Assembly (NCBI RefSeq): GCF_014701095.1
Contig: NZ_AP023439.1
Location: forward strand, 5,072,001-5,136,000
From: Streptomyces tuirus
GTDB taxonomy: Bacteria > Actinomycetota > Actinomycetes > Streptomycetales > Streptomycetaceae
Length of the DNA: 64,000 nucleotides
Direction of reading: 5' to 3'
The notes under the pieces were generated by a model. It saw only the letters and a list, made by a program, of their open reading frames with translations. It was not told the DNA's origin and ran no database searches. Of this stretch, positions 56,677-64,000 are shown piece after piece; within the stretch, counting starts at the first letter, position 1, and every line of letters begins with the position of its first letter. Position numbers and translations under genes: made by a program.

Positions 56677-56719
56677 GTCAACTGTGGTTGACGAAGGCTG
56701 CTTGTCAACGTAGGTTGAC
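56677..56719 (+). promoter_or_regulatory. leaderless-type promoter overlapped by two perfect 16-bp operators
   Basis: GTCAAC-TGTG-GTTGAC (56677-56692) and GTCAAC-GTAG-GTTGAC (56704-56719) are perfect inverted repeats with a 27-base centre spacing. They embed a principal-sigma promoter: -35 TTGACG (56688-56693), 17-base spacer, -10 TAGGTT (56711-56716). Seven bases after the -10 is the A of the HTH gene's ATG at 56723, implying a leaderless mRNA. Confidence 0.8.
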
Positions 56720-56722
56720 TAC

Positions 56723-56932
56723 ATGACCGAAGCGACCGATCTGGCCGAGCGTGCGGGTGACCGTGATCCACGGGTCGGCCTACGGGCCGTCGCCGCGCTG
56801 CGTCGGCTGCTGGAGCAGTTGGAAGCCGTACAGGTGCGCAATGCGCGCAACCAAGGCTGGTCGTGGCAGGAGATCGCCACCGAACTCGGTGTGAGCAGGC
56901 AGGCCGTGCACAAGAAGTACGGGAGGCATTGA
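56723..56932 (+). CDS. small helix-turn-helix protein, probable autorepressor of the Clp_N gene
   Basis: A 69-residue protein: a helical N-terminal half (VAALRRLLEQLEAVQVRNAR), then a C-terminal helix-turn-helix GWSWQEIATELGVSRQAVHKKYG. There is no ribosome-binding site; the ATG is probably the first base of the transcript. Two identical operator-like palindromes cover the promoter, so the protein likely dimerises and represses its own operon. Its stop shares one base with the ATG of the Clp_N gene (TGATG), so they are co-translated. Confidence 0.78.
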   Translation: MTEATDLAERAGDRDPRVGLRAVAALRRLLEQLEAVQVRNARNQGWSWQEIATELGVSRQAVHKKYGRH

Positions 56933-57504
56933 TGTTCGAGCGGTTCACCAAAGACGCCAGGGACGTGGTCAAGGGCGCTTACGCGTATGTGGAGGGGAGT
57001 GGTGAGGGCGGGCAGTGTGTGGGGCCGGAGCATCTGCTGCTGGCGCTGCTCGACCGGGAGGGCAGTCGGGGGTCCTTCGCGCTCGTCGCTCTCGGGCTCG
57101 ACGGGCGCCGGGAGTCCGTGCGGGAAGCGCTGCGTGAGGCGCGGCGGCGGGCCGGGCTGACCCAGGCCGAGACCGATGCGCTGGCCGGGCTGGGGATCGA
57201 CGTGGAGGAGATCGTCGCCCGGGTCGAGGAGGCGCACGGGGTCGGTGCCCTCGCCGGCGACCGTAAGGGCAGGAGGCGGTGGTCGGGGCGAACCTCCTTC
57301 GGCCGGGGTGCCAAGGAGGTGCTGGAGCACTCCCTGCGGGTCGCTCTCGCCCAGCGGGACCGGCACATCGGGGACGAGCACCTCCTGCTGGCCCTGACCC
57401 TGCGCCCCGGTGTGCCGGCCGAGGTCCTCGCCGACCACGGGGTGACGTACGAGTCCCTGGTGCGGGTGCTGTACGGCAGCGGTGGCGAGGCCAAGGCCGG
57501 GTGA
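56932..57504 (+). CDS. double Clp N-terminal domain protein without ATPase
   Basis: A 190-residue protein made of two Clp_N (ClpA/ClpC N-domain) repeats: FTKDARDVVKGAYAYVE with GPEHLLLALL, then FGRGAKEVLEHSLRVALAQ with GDEHLLLAL. It lacks Walker motifs. In Clp unfoldases this domain docks adaptors and substrates, so a free-standing copy could be an adaptor, decoy or anti-adaptor for ClpC, or bind phosphoarginine-type degrons. It is translationally coupled to the upstream HTH gene. The function is inference. Confidence 0.82.
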   Translation: MFERFTKDARDVVKGAYAYVEGSGEGGQCVGPEHLLLALLDREGSRGSFALVALGLDGRRESVREALREARRRAGLTQAETDALAGLGIDVEEIVARVEEAHGVGALAGDRKGRRRWSGRTSFGRGAKEVLEHSLRVALAQRDRHIGDEHLLLALTLRPGVPAEVLADHGVTYESLVRVLYGSGGEAKAG

Positions 57505-57533
57505 AGGGCAGGGCTGGGGCCCAGGGTGGGCGG

Positions 57534-58601
57534 CTACCTCTTCTGCGTGCGCAGCAGCGCTCCTATGTGGGCTGCCGCCGTCGACAGGTGGCGGCGGGCG
57601 TCGCGCAGCTGGTCGGGGGTGACGCCATGGTCGCGGGCCGCGTCGCGGATGTCGTCCCGGAAGCGGTCGAGCAGACGGTCGAGGTCGCGGGCGGGGTCGC
57701 CGGTGGAGTCTGCGGCGTCCTCATGCGCCCAGGCCGGTTCGTAGGCGGCTGGGAAGTCCTCCGGGGACTCTGAAGGTGCCGGCTCGGGAGCGGACCTGCC
57801 GGTGCCGGTCCAGTCGAAGCCGAGGTCCTTGCCGAAGTCCTTGCCGTAGTCCTTTCCGAACTCGCCCACCTCCTTGACCAGTTCGCTCAAACCCTCGCGC
57901 AGGCCTGTCGGCCAGTCGCCGCGGGCGAAGTGGTCCTGCACCTGCTCCTGGACGCGGCGGGTGATGCGCTGCACCTGCTCCTGGGCCTGGACCCGGGCCT
58001 GCTCCTGGGCCTCCTTCGCCTGGCGGCGGGCGCGCTGGGCGTCCTCGCGGGCGCGGCGGCTCTCGTCCTTGGCGCGCCGGGCCTGCTCCTTCCACTCCTG
58101 CCGGGCGCGGCGCATCTCCTCCTTGGCGATGCGCCAGGCCTCCTTGTCGCCGTACTGCGAGAAGTCGCCGTAGGGGGCGCCCGACGTGCCGTCGGCCCTG
58201 GTGCCGGTGTCCCGGCGGGCCTCGGTCGCCGCGGCGCGCATCTCGCGGCGCAGGTCGCCGGCTGCTCCGCGCACGTCGGCCTGGATCTCGGCGGCCAGTT
58301 CCGCGACCGACTCCCGGATCTCCAGCTCCAGGTCGGCCAGCTCGCCGCTGCGGTCGGCCAGCTCGGCGCGGCCCGCGTCCGTGATCGAGTAGACCTTGCG
58401 GCCGCCCTCGGTGGTGTGGGTGACCAGGCCCTCGGCCTCCAGCTTGGCCAGGCGCGGGTAGACCGTGCCCGCCGATGGTGCGTACAGGCCCTGGAAGCGC
58501 TCTTCGAGGAGGCGGATCACCTCGTAGCCGTGGCGGGGGGCCTCGTCCAGCAGCTTCAGCAGGTAGAGGCGGAGGCGGCCGTGGGCGAAGACGGGGGGCA
58601 T
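57534..58601 (-). CDS. PadR-family regulator with long charged C-terminal region
   Basis: A 355-residue protein. The N-terminal ~95 residues are a PadR winged helix (LRLYLLKLLDEAPRHGYEVIRLLEE; GTVYPRLAKLEAEGLV). It is followed by a very long Glu/Arg/Gln-rich coiled-coil-like stretch (about 125-235) and an acidic tail, much longer than typical PadR proteins (100-200 residues). The start at 58601 is set by MPPVFAHG just after the DUF4097 stop. The DUF4097 gene precedes it in the operon with a one-base gap; it is probably the operon's own regulator. Confidence 0.85.
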   Translation of the reverse strand: MPPVFAHGRLRLYLLKLLDEAPRHGYEVIRLLEERFQGLYAPSAGTVYPRLAKLEAEGLVTHTTEGGRKVYSITDAGRAELADRSGELADLELEIRESVAELAAEIQADVRGAAGDLRREMRAAATEARRDTGTRADGTSGAPYGDFSQYGDKEAWRIAKEEMRRARQEWKEQARRAKDESRRAREDAQRARRQAKEAQEQARVQAQEQVQRITRRVQEQVQDHFARGDWPTGLREGLSELVKEVGEFGKDYGKDFGKDLGFDWTGTGRSAPEPAPSESPEDFPAAYEPAWAHEDAADSTGDPARDLDRLLDRFRDDIRDAARDHGVTPDQLRDARRHLSTAAAHIGALLRTQKR

Positions 58602-58602
58602 G

Positions 58603-59571
58603 TCAGAGCACCTTCTTGTCGGTCGTGCCGTCGGCCGAGGTGGTGGGGGCATCGCCCGGGCCGGAACCGGAATTGTCTCCCGAGCCGTCCTGGCTGCCGC
58701 TCCCCGGGGCTGCCGACGCGCGGCCGGTGGCGGCCTGTATGTCCTGTCGGTCGTCGGGGTCGTCCTCTCCGGCCGGGCGGCGCAGCAGCGCGATCGAGCC
58801 GGAGACGGTGGTGGCCCGCAGTTTGCCGGTGCCCGCGCCGAGACGGCCCGTGATCTTGTGGGCGCCCCACTGGCCGTGCACCCGCAGGCCGTCGAAGGCG
58901 TTGGAGACGGAGCCGCTCGCCGTGTTGGCCTCGACCTCCGCGTCCGCCGGGTACGGCAGACGGATCGCGATCTCGCCCGAGACGCTGGTCAGCCGGACGT
59001 CCGTCGGCCCGTTCGGGTCGAGGTCGACGATCATCGAGCCGCTGACCGACTCCGCCCGCACGGACGGCCCGGAGCCCTGGACCACCGTGAGGTCGCCGGA
59101 GACCGAGTTGAACCGCAGGTCGCCGGTCACGTCCTGGGCCTCCAGGCTGCCGGAGACCGTGTCGGCGCGGACCGGGCCGGAGAGGCCCACGAGGGTCGTG
59201 TCGCCGGTGACGCCCTTCACCACCGACGGGCCCTGGATTCCGGAGATCACGGCGGCCGCGCCGACCACGCCCACCTCTACGCGGGTGCCGGCCGGGACGG
59301 CCAGGGAGACCACGGCGCTGCGGCGCCAGCCCTTGCGGTCCAGCCACTTGAGGAAGCCCTTCCAGGGCAGGTCCTCGTAGGCCACCGTCAGGACGCCGTC
59401 CTGCTGCGTCACCACCAGGGGTGGTCCCTCGATCTCGGAGATCTCCAGGCGGGCGGAACCTTCGTCGGTCCCCACCACGTTCACCGTTCCGTTGACGAGG
59501 CGTACGTGCAGATCGCTGACGGGCTCGTCGAAGGTGAGCTTGCTCGGTTCCGTGACGGACCACTCGGACAT
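58603..59571 (-). CDS. DUF4097 beta-solenoid protein, PadR-linked
   Basis: A 322-residue protein with a repeated VSGS/VSGDL pattern across residues 110-265 predicting a right-handed beta-helix, as in DUF4097 (adhesin-like) proteins. There is no signal peptide or membrane segment. The ~60-residue C terminus is Ser/Gly/Asp-rich and disordered. The ATG at 59571 follows GGGGAGG; in-frame ATGs at 59598 and 59622 are less likely. It is co-transcribed with the downstream PadR gene; the family is often linked to envelope stress, but its role here is unknown. Confidence 0.82.
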   Translation of the reverse strand: MSEWSVTEPSKLTFDEPVSDLHVRLVNGTVNVVGTDEGSARLEISEIEGPPLVVTQQDGVLTVAYEDLPWKGFLKWLDRKGWRRSAVVSLAVPAGTRVEVGVVGAAAVISGIQGPSVVKGVTGDTTLVGLSGPVRADTVSGSLEAQDVTGDLRFNSVSGDLTVVQGSGPSVRAESVSGSMIVDLDPNGPTDVRLTSVSGEIAIRLPYPADAEVEANTASGSVSNAFDGLRVHGQWGAHKITGRLGAGTGKLRATTVSGSIALLRRPAGEDDPDDRQDIQAATGRASAAPGSGSQDGSGDNSGSGPGDAPTTSADGTTDKKVL

Positions 59572-59600
59572 GGTGCAGACCTCCCCGCTCCGACGCGCCA

Positions 59601-59633
59601 TATCGCGTCCTCTCGTATTCACGATATATCGCG
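59601..59633. promoter_or_regulatory. AT-rich palindrome upstream of the DUF4097-padR operon
   Basis: CGATATATCG at 59622-59631 is a perfect 10-bp palindrome, and a second TATCGCG is at 59601-59607. Such ATAT-centred sites resemble PadR operators. It lies 50-60 bases upstream of the DUF4097 start and stands out in GC-rich DNA. Confidence 0.6.
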
Positions 59634-59719
59634 GTCCGGGAAAGTCAAGACACTCGTTCTGGGGATGAGTGGGCGAACAAAAGTGCCCAAGAGTGGGTGA
59701 ATCGCCCTAGCGTGTGGGC

Positions 59720-60550
59720 ATGCCGACGGAAGCTGCCCGCACCGGTCCCGCGTCTGGGGCGCTGCTGCTGTGCCGGGCGGCGCCCGCGTCTGTCGCCCCC
59801 GTCGCACACCTGTTGCGTGAGCCGATGCGTCTCACGGGCGCGGGCGACGAGTGGAGTGTTCTCGTCCCGGAGGGCAGGCCTTGGCGGGACGATGCCGAGC
59901 CCGTCGACCGGGTGGTCACCGGCTGGGCCACCGCCCTCGCCGTCGGCGCGCCCTGGCCCGTCCTGGCCCTCTGGTGGGATCCGGACCACGCCGGATTCGT
60001 CTTCGCGTCCGGTTTCCGCCGCCCGGTCGGCTTCGTGTGGCTCGCGAGCGGCGTCCCGGCCGGGGAGGACGAGGCGATGCACGCGTTCGCCGCCCGTCTG
60101 GGCCTCGACCCTGTCCTGGAGGTGCAGGCCCTCGACCGTCTGACCACGCCCGACTCGGCGGTCGACGCCCGCGCCCGGCTGCGCGGTCTGCTCGCGGTGC
60201 TCGCGGGCGTGGGTGTCGCCCTGCCCGCCGGACTCGCCCCGGGCGAACCCGCCGACCGCCTCCTGGAGGCCGCCGCAGCACGGCCGGACAGTCTGCCCGT
60301 CGAGTGGCCGGGCTGGCGTGAGGCGGTCGCGGAACGCGACACCGTGGATCACAGCCGGCTGGGCCCCTGGATGCCCTGGACGGGCGGCCCCCGGGCCCGG
60401 GCCCTGGCCCTGGCACAGGTGGCGGCGGGCCTGCCGCTCCTGGTTCGGGGCCTGCGGCGGCGGGGTGGCGGCTGGGCCACGGCCGGAGCCCTGCTCCTCG
60501 CACACGGCGCACTGGGCCTGACCTACGCCCTCACGCACCCGCGCGACTGA
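59720..60550 (+). CDS. hypothetical protein with C-terminal membrane segment
   Basis: A 276-residue product from an ATG at 59720 (GTG codons just upstream are alternatives). It has an Ala/Leu-rich body with GWATALAVGAPWPVLALWWDPDHAGFVFASGF, and near the C terminus a basic RGLRRRGGG followed by a hydrophobic segment (about 252-270). There is no recognisable family. It is divergent from the DUF4097-padR operon. It ends just before a minisatellite. Confidence 0.65.
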   Translation: MPTEAARTGPASGALLLCRAAPASVAPVAHLLREPMRLTGAGDEWSVLVPEGRPWRDDAEPVDRVVTGWATALAVGAPWPVLALWWDPDHAGFVFASGFRRPVGFVWLASGVPAGEDEAMHAFAARLGLDPVLEVQALDRLTTPDSAVDARARLRGLLAVLAGVGVALPAGLAPGEPADRLLEAAAARPDSLPVEWPGWREAVAERDTVDHSRLGPWMPWTGGPRARALALAQVAAGLPLLVRGLRRRGGGWATAGALLLAHGALGLTYALTHPRD

Positions 60551-60566
60551 CGGGCCCGGCGGCGGC

Positions 60567-60960
60567 CCGGCGATTGAGGCGCTCCCGCGGCTGGTGAGTC
60601 CCGGCGATTGAGGCGCTCCTGCGAGTGTTGCGCTTCGGCGATGGGAGACGCTCCCGCGACGGCAGGTCCCGGCGAGGAGACGTTCCCGTGACTGGTGCGT
60701 GCCGGCGTTGGGGACGCCCGCGTGACTGGTGCGTGCCGGCGTTGGGGACGCCCGCGTGACTGGTGCGTGCCGGCGTTGGGGACGCCCGCGTGACTGGTGC
60801 GTCCCGGGATGGAGGCGCCCGCCCGACTGACGCGCCCCGGGGACTGACACACCTCGGCGATTGGACGCCCCCGCAACTGACAGCCCCCGCGGTCGGCAGC
60901 CCCCGCTAGTAATCCGCCCCGCGACTGACAGCCCCCGCTAGTGACCCGCCCCCGCCAATG
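60567..60960. repeat. 34-bp degenerate tandem repeat between convergent genes
   Basis: Units beginning CCGGCG recur at 60567, 60601, 60635, 60669, 60702, 60736, 60770 and 60804, a period of 34 (sometimes 33) bases. Three consecutive units around 60689-60790 are identical; others diverge, and similarity fades by about 60960. It lies between the convergent hypothetical and DUF6104 genes. Confidence 0.88.
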
Positions 60961-60999
60961 ACACCCCCGGCGCGTCGGACCGCTGACGCCGGCGCGCCC

Positions 61000-61179
61000 C
61001 TACTCGTCGTCCTCGTCGTCCAGTCGTGCCAGCCACGTGGCCAGGCGCTCCACCGGTACCTCGAAGTCGGGATTGAGATCGACGAACGTCCGCAGTTGCT
61101 CGGCGAGCCACTCGAAGGTGACTTCCTCCTCGCCGCGTCGCTTCTCCAGTTCCTCGATGCCACGGTCCGTGAAGTACAT
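61000..61179 (-). CDS. small conserved protein, DUF6104 type
   Basis: A 59-residue acidic protein beginning MYFTDRGIEELEKRRG and ending LARLDDEDDE, resembling the short actinobacterial DUF6104 family. It is soluble and helical, with no motif that tells function. The ATG at 61179 is favoured since a GGGGG precedes it and upstream sequence is a terminator. It lies downstream of kgd on the same strand but behind a terminator. Confidence 0.75.
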   Translation of the reverse strand: MYFTDRGIEELEKRRGEEEVTFEWLAEQLRTFVDLNPDFEVPVERLATWLARLDDEDDE

Positions 61180-61207
61180 GCCCCCAAGGATAAGTGCGCG
61201 CAAACGG

Positions 61208-61242
61208 CCGGGCCGCACCCCCGAAGCGGGGATGCGGCCCGG
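61208..61242 (-). terminator. terminator after kgd
   Basis: CCGGGCCGCA pairs with TGCGGCCCGG, with an inner CCCC/GGGG pair; on the minus strand it is followed by TTTG. It begins 24 bases after the kgd stop. Confidence 0.8.
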
Positions 61243-61265
61243 CACCGCAGGACGCGCGAGGGCGA

Positions 61266-64000
61266 CTACGCCTCGAACACCTCACGCACCAGCTGTTCCT
61301 GCTCCGCCTGGTGCCGCTTCGCGGAACCCACCGCCGGGGACGAGCCGTGCGGGCGGGAGATGCGCCGCAGCCGCTCGCCGTGCGGGACGTCCGCGCCGAC
61401 CGCGAGGTCCAGGTGATCGATCAGGTTGAGCGCGATGAACGGCCAGGCACCCTGGTTCGCCGGCTCCTCCTGGGCCCACAGGTACTTCTCGGCGTTCGGG
61501 TACTTCTTGATCTCCGCCTGGAGCTCGGTACCCGGCAGCGGGTACAGGCGCTCGATGCGGATGATCGCCGTGTCCGTCACGCCGCGCTTCTGACGCTCGG
61601 CCTCGAGGTCGTAGTAGACCTTGCCGGCGCAGAAGACGACCTTCTTGACCGCGGCCGGGTCGACCGAGGAGTCGCCGATGACCGGCTGGAACTGCCCGGT
61701 CGTGAACTCCTCCGCCTTCGCCGCCGCCGCCTTCAGGCGCAGCATCGACTTCGGCGTGAAGACCACCAGCGGCTTGTGGTGCGGGTTGTGCACCTGCCAC
61801 CGCAGGAGGTGGAAGTAGTTCGACGGCGACGTCGGCATGGCGACCGTCATGTTGTTCTGGGCGCACATCTGGAGGAAGCGCTCCGGGCGGGCCGAGGAGT
61901 GGTCCGGGCCCTGGCCCTCGTAGCCGTGCGGCAGGAGCAGGACGACACCGGAGGTCTGCGCCCACTTCTGCTCGGCCGACGAGATGAACTCGTCCACGAC
62001 CGTCTGCGCACCGTTGACGAAGTCGCCGAACTGCGCCTCCCACATCACGAGCGCCTCGGGGCGGGCCAGCGAGTAGCCGTACTCGAAGCCCATCGCCGCG
62101 TACTCGGAGAGGAGGGAGTTGTAGACGTTGAGCCGCGCCTGGTCCTCGGAGAGGTACTGCAGCGGCGTGTACTCGTCGCCCGTGGTGCGGTCGATGATGA
62201 CCGCGTGGCGCTGGCCGAACGTACCGCGCTGCGAGTCCTGGCCGGCCAGGCGGACCGGGACGCCCTCCAGCAGGAGGGAGCCGATCGCGAGGGTCTCGCC
62301 CATGCCCCAGTCGATCGTGCCGTCCTCGACCATCGACGCCCGGCGCTGCAGCTGCGGCAGCAGACGCGGGTGGACGGTGATGTGGTCGGGGATGTTGACC
62401 TGGGACTCGGCGATCCGCTTGACGACCTCCGTGGTCACCGCGGTGTTCACGGCGACCGGGAACTCGGCCTGCGGGTCCGTGGACTCGACCGTGGCCGGCT
62501 GGGACGTGGCCTCACGGACCTCCGTGAAGACCTTCTCCAGCTGGCCCTGGTAGTCCTGGAGCGCCTGCTCGGCCTCTTCCAGGGTGATGTCGCCGCGACC
62601 GATGAGGGACTCGGTGTAGAGCTTGCGCACCGAGCGCTTCTTGTCGATCAGGTCGTACATCAGCGGCTGGGTGAAGGCCGGGTTGTCCGACTCGTTGTGA
62701 CCGCGGCGGCGGTAGCAGATGAGGTCGATCACCACGTCCTTGTTGAACGCCTGGCGGAACTCGAAGGCCAGACGGGCCACACGGACCACGGCCTCCGGGT
62801 CGTCGCCGTTCACGTGGAAGATCGGTGCCTCGATCATGCGGGCCACGTCCGTCGCGTACATGGAGGAACGCGAGGACTCGGGGGCCGCGGTGAAGCCGAC
62901 CTGGTTGTTGATGACGATGTGGACCGTGCCGCCGGTGCGGTAGCCGCGCAGCTGCGACATGTTCAGGGTCTCGGCCACCACGCCCTGGCCCGCGAAGGCC
63001 GCGTCGCCGTGGATCGCCACCGGCAGGACGGTGAAGTCCGTGCCGCCCTTGTTGATGATGTCCTGCTTGGCGCGCGCGACGCCCTCCAGGACCGGGTCCA
63101 CCGCCTCCAGGTGCGAGGGGTTCGCGACCAGGGAGACCGCGATCTGCTCGCCGTCGAGGCCGGTGAAGGTGCCCTCGGCGCCCAGGTGGTACTTCACGTC
63201 GCCGGAGCCGTGCATCGACTTCGGGTCGAGGTTGCCCTCGAACTCGCGGAAGATCTGCGCGTACGACTTGCCGACGATGTTGGCGAGGACGTTCAGGCGG
63301 CCGCGGTGGGCCATGCCGATGACGACCTCGTCCAGGCGGGACTCGGCGGCCGAGTCCAGCACCGCGTCCAGCAGCGGGATGACGGACTCGCCGCCCTCCA
63401 GCGAGAAGCGCTTCTGGCCGACGTACTTCGTCTGCAGGAAGGTCTCGAAGGCCTCCGCCGCGTTCAGCCGGCGCAGGATGCGCAGCTGCTCCTCGCGCTC
63501 CGGCTTGGTGTGCGGGCGCTCCACGCGGTCCTGGATCCACTTGCGCTGCTTCGGGTCCTGGATGTGCATGAACTCAATGCCGGTGGTGCGGCAGTACGAG
63601 TCGCGCAGGACGCCGAGGATGTCGCGCAGCTTCATCATCGACTTGCCGGCGAAGCCGCCGACGGCGAACTCGCGCTCCAGGTCCCAGAGCGTGAGGCCGT
63701 GCTCGGTGATGTCCAGGTCGGGGTGCTTGCGCTGCTGGTACTCCAGCGGGTCGGTGTCGGCCATGACGTGGCCGCGGACCCGGTAGGAGTGGATCAGCTC
63801 GAAGACGCGGGCGGCCTTCGTGACGTCGTCGTCGTGGCTGGCGTCGATGTCCTTGAGCCAGCGGACCGGCTCGTAGGGGATGCGCAGCGCCTCGAAGATG
63901 TCGTCGTAGAAGCCGTTCTCACCGAGGAGGAGGTTCGCGACGATCCGCAGGAACTCGCCGGAGGCGGCGCCCTGGATGACCCGGTGGTCGTAGGTCGACG
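61266..64000 (-). CDS. kgd: multifunctional 2-oxoglutarate dehydrogenase/decarboxylase (E2-E1 fusion), N terminus cut
   Basis: The frame enters from the right edge without a start; about 910 residues are present. The first visible part STYDHRVIQGAASGEFLR is the end of an E2-type acyltransferase domain, and the rest is the thiamine-diphosphate E1 domain (GMAHRGRLNVLANIVGKS; RRGHNESDNPAF; VLLLPHGYEGQGPDHSSAR). This fusion is typical of actinobacteria (Kgd/OdhA), where it gives 2-oxoglutarate dehydrogenase activity in the TCA cycle and is inhibited by an unphosphorylated FHA protein (GarA/OdhI). The stop is TAG at 61268-61266. Confidence 0.95.
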   Translation of the reverse strand, partial: STYDHRVIQGAASGEFLRIVANLLLGENGFYDDIFEALRIPYEPVRWLKDIDASHDDDVTKAARVFELIHSYRVRGHVMADTDPLEYQQRKHPDLDITEHGLTLWDLEREFAVGGFAGKSMMKLRDILGVLRDSYCRTTGIEFMHIQDPKQRKWIQDRVERPHTKPEREEQLRILRRLNAAEAFETFLQTKYVGQKRFSLEGGESVIPLLDAVLDSAAESRLDEVVIGMAHRGRLNVLANIVGKSYAQIFREFEGNLDPKSMHGSGDVKYHLGAEGTFTGLDGEQIAVSLVANPSHLEAVDPVLEGVARAKQDIINKGGTDFTVLPVAIHGDAAFAGQGVVAETLNMSQLRGYRTGGTVHIVINNQVGFTAAPESSRSSMYATDVARMIEAPIFHVNGDDPEAVVRVARLAFEFRQAFNKDVVIDLICYRRRGHNESDNPAFTQPLMYDLIDKKRSVRKLYTESLIGRGDITLEEAEQALQDYQGQLEKVFTEVREATSQPATVESTDPQAEFPVAVNTAVTTEVVKRIAESQVNIPDHITVHPRLLPQLQRRASMVEDGTIDWGMGETLAIGSLLLEGVPVRLAGQDSQRGTFGQRHAVIIDRTTGDEYTPLQYLSEDQARLNVYNSLLSEYAAMGFEYGYSLARPEALVMWEAQFGDFVNGAQTVVDEFISSAEQKWAQTSGVVLLLPHGYEGQGPDHSSARPERFLQMCAQNNMTVAMPTSPSNYFHLLRWQVHNPHHKPLVVFTPKSMLRLKAAAAKAEEFTTGQFQPVIGDSSVDPAAVKKVVFCAGKVYYDLEAERQKRGVTDTAIIRIERLYPLPGTELQAEIKKYPNAEKYLWAQEEPANQGAWPFIALNLIDHLDLAVGADVPHGERLRRISRPHGSSPAVGSAKRHQAEQEQLVREVFEA

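Noticed and set aside
60567..60960. CRISPR array
   Set aside because: Units are directly adjacent without spacers, 33-34 bp in total, and decay gradually; this is a minisatellite.

Overview
The window is high-GC actinobacterial DNA and almost certainly a Streptomyces chromosome. It carries sigR-rsrA, the albaflavenone genes, the nrdABS operon with its cobalamin riboswitch, the das chitobiose locus, wblE, sigH-ushX, a family 2B encapsulin, nickel SOD and a fused 2-oxoglutarate dehydrogenase/decarboxylase. From memory, this order resembles S. coelicolor around SCO5215-SCO5281; I could not check that. Both ends are cut: an M50B-type peptidase on the left and the fused kgd gene on the right. I saw no rRNA, tRNA, CRISPR array, insertion sequence or prophage.

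1-15 kb. DNA-protein crosslink repair (SRAP) and a hydrolase come first. The thiol-stress switch sigR-rsrA follows, with a textbook autoregulatory promoter and a second upstream start for the longer sigma-R' isoform. Next are two membrane HD proteins (one intact HD-GYP, one degenerate), a TPR protein, peptide deformylase and the epi-isozizaene synthase/CYP170A1 pair. The leftward nrdA-nrdB-nrdS operon closes this part, headed by a B12 riboswitch.

15-30 kb. A 1201-residue membrane-anchored NACHT-like NTPase of unknown function is convergent with an SSS-family symporter operon. The N-acetylglucosamine locus follows: dasR, dasABC, dasD and nagB, with DasR operators (dre) upstream of dasR, dasA and nagB. 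An SDR/TetR divergent pair has two matched operators.

30-42 kb. A PdtaS-like histidine kinase has a candidate extra dre site about 250 nt upstream. It is convergent with wblE (WhiB1-like), which has a Crp-like palindrome in its leader. A lipid kinase, sigH-ushX, a UBP zinc-finger protein, a CPA1 antiporter and an ACC-deaminase-like PLP enzyme follow. Then comes a family 2B encapsulin shell gene with a polyprenyl diphosphate synthase as likely cargo.

42-54 kb. This is a mosaic of small genes: a GNAT, a remnant beside an intact operator, a TTG-started DHFR-like reductase, a zinc-ribbon protein with an 18-bp minisatellite, a YciI/ECF42 pair, a frameshifted VOC gene, a PiT transporter, sodN/sodX, a CGNR regulator, a methyltransferase and a polar amino-acid ABC importer.

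54-64 kb. Malic enzyme, a quinone oxidoreductase, a small HTH gene coupled to a double Clp_N protein under an apparently leaderless promoter carrying two perfect operators, a PadR/DUF4097 pair, a 34-bp tandem repeat, a DUF6104 protein and kgd.

Best leads: the HTH/Clp_N autoregulatory unit, the membrane NACHT-like protein, the encapsulin-prenyltransferase pair, and the unassigned dre and Crp-like sites around the PdtaS-like/WblE signalling genes.
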